This document shows, in pieces, positions 63,492 through 64,000 of a DNA stretch of 64,000 nt. The translations under genes and the position numbers were made by a program. Positions within the stretch are counted from its first letter, which is position 1. Every line of letters starts with the position of its first letter. Below the pieces are notes generated by a model. That model saw only the letters and a program-made list of their open reading frames with translations. It was not told the DNA's origin and ran no database searches. The stretch is from CAWBRY01 sp963791295 (GTDB lineage: Bacteria > Bacteroidota > Bacteroidia > Chitinophagales > Chitinophagaceae): NCBI GenBank assembly GCA_963791295.1, contig CAWBRY010000004.1:558001-622000 (forward strand), given 5' to 3'.

Positions 63492-64000
63492 TATTTAGAT
63501 TTTTAATATTGGTTTGAGATAAAATTAAATATTCTTCTGCTTCCTTCCTTAGCTTGCTGTCCGGAAACCGGTCCACAAATTCATTGCATTCATTGATCAC
63601 ATCAGTCAAATCGTTGCATTTTCTTATCCTCCACACTCAATTCAGCATACCGATAATAAGATTTAATGATCATCAGCTTATATTCATCGGCCTTTTGAGA
63701 CTCCGGAAATCCATTCAGTAAAGTAGTAAAAGAAACCCCGGCTGCTCTGAATTGACCCAGATCATAATAGAGCTGCGCTCCTTTAAATTCTTTGATCTCC
63801 AATTTATTTCTGCCTATATCGATAATATCATTTGCTTCCTTGATTCGGGCCGATCCGGGATGCGTGTTAATAAACGTCTGCATCATTCCCATTGCCTTAA
63901 TAGTATTGGTCTGATCTAACTCCGCCTTTGGGGATTGCTTGTAAAATGAATATGCTCTCATGTAATCCATTTCTTCGGCACTTGCACTGTTCGGAAAGAT
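63466..64000 (-). CDS. bamD: BamD, outer-membrane assembly TPR lipoprotein (5' end outside window, one frameshift)
   Basis: BamD is the essential TPR scaffold lipoprotein of the BAM complex, which inserts outer-membrane barrels. The visible part has TPR-like FPNSASAEEMDYMRAYSFYKQ, AMGMMQTFINTHPGSARI, LYYDLGQFRAAGVSFTTLLN and KLMIIKSYYRYAELSV. Near 63612 the frame is broken (after SVEDKK); the other frame then reads NDLTDVINECNEFVDRFP and goes on to EYLILSQTNIKNL before a stop at 63466. It heads the conserved bamD-rpoZ-coaBC unit. It runs off the right edge, so start and signal peptide are not visible. Confidence 0.85.

Overview
This window looks like chromosome of a Bacteroidota member, most likely family Chitinophagaceae. 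The reasons are type IX secretion (T9SS) genes (SprA, a DUF4835/PorD-like protein, three cargo proteins with C-terminal sorting domains), Bacteroidota promoters (TTTG or TTG, about 20 bases, then TAnnTTTG), futalosine-pathway menaquinone genes, and the block bamD-rpoZ-coaBC-DUF4835. No rRNA, tRNA, CRISPR array, phage or transposase gene was seen.

Layout. 1-6 kb: outer-membrane proteins, folD, queE and a TPR/OmpA protein. 6-20 kb: dprA, guaB, lnt, an alpha/beta hydrolase, three large secreted T9SS proteins and an SDR oxidoreductase. 20-31 kb: sprA and ruvA on the minus strand, fabH and an outer-membrane protein on the plus strand. 30-41 kb: a cyclase/TPR protein, an inositol oxygenase with a sodium-solute symporter, OmpA and DinB proteins, a Met/Cys-metabolism PLP enzyme, an amidohydrolase and a GNAT. 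40-47 kb: fabD, folE and two PTPS paralogues (minus), mqnB-mqnD (plus), a photolyase and a class IV aminotransferase (minus). 47-59 kb: a signalling island with four LuxR-type response regulators, two histidine kinases, two broken membrane-protein genes, a secreted protein with a bacteriocin-like Cys-rich tail, and long AT-rich spacers. 59-64 kb: CoA-transferase subunits, a DUF4296 lipoprotein, the DUF4835/PorD-like protein, coaBC, rpoZ and bamD.

Most interesting signals. (1) Two homologous non-coding elements of about 120 nt (47789-47915 and 56093-56215), each with its own promoter and a closing stem, each divergent from a paralogous response-regulator gene. They are probably a duplicated small RNA. 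(2) Three tandem arrays with a seven-base period (10917, 13439, 20251), each directly 3' of a stop codon. (3) A secreted 218-residue protein whose tail has GG followed by C-x6-C-x32-C-x4-C, overlapping a small membrane-protein gene.

Caution. About a dozen genes carry single-base frameshifts (folD, queE, coaBC, rpoZ, bamD and others). Several sit in homopolymers and in genes that should be essential, so consensus errors are more likely than real decay. For these genes I give the span of the reconstructed gene.
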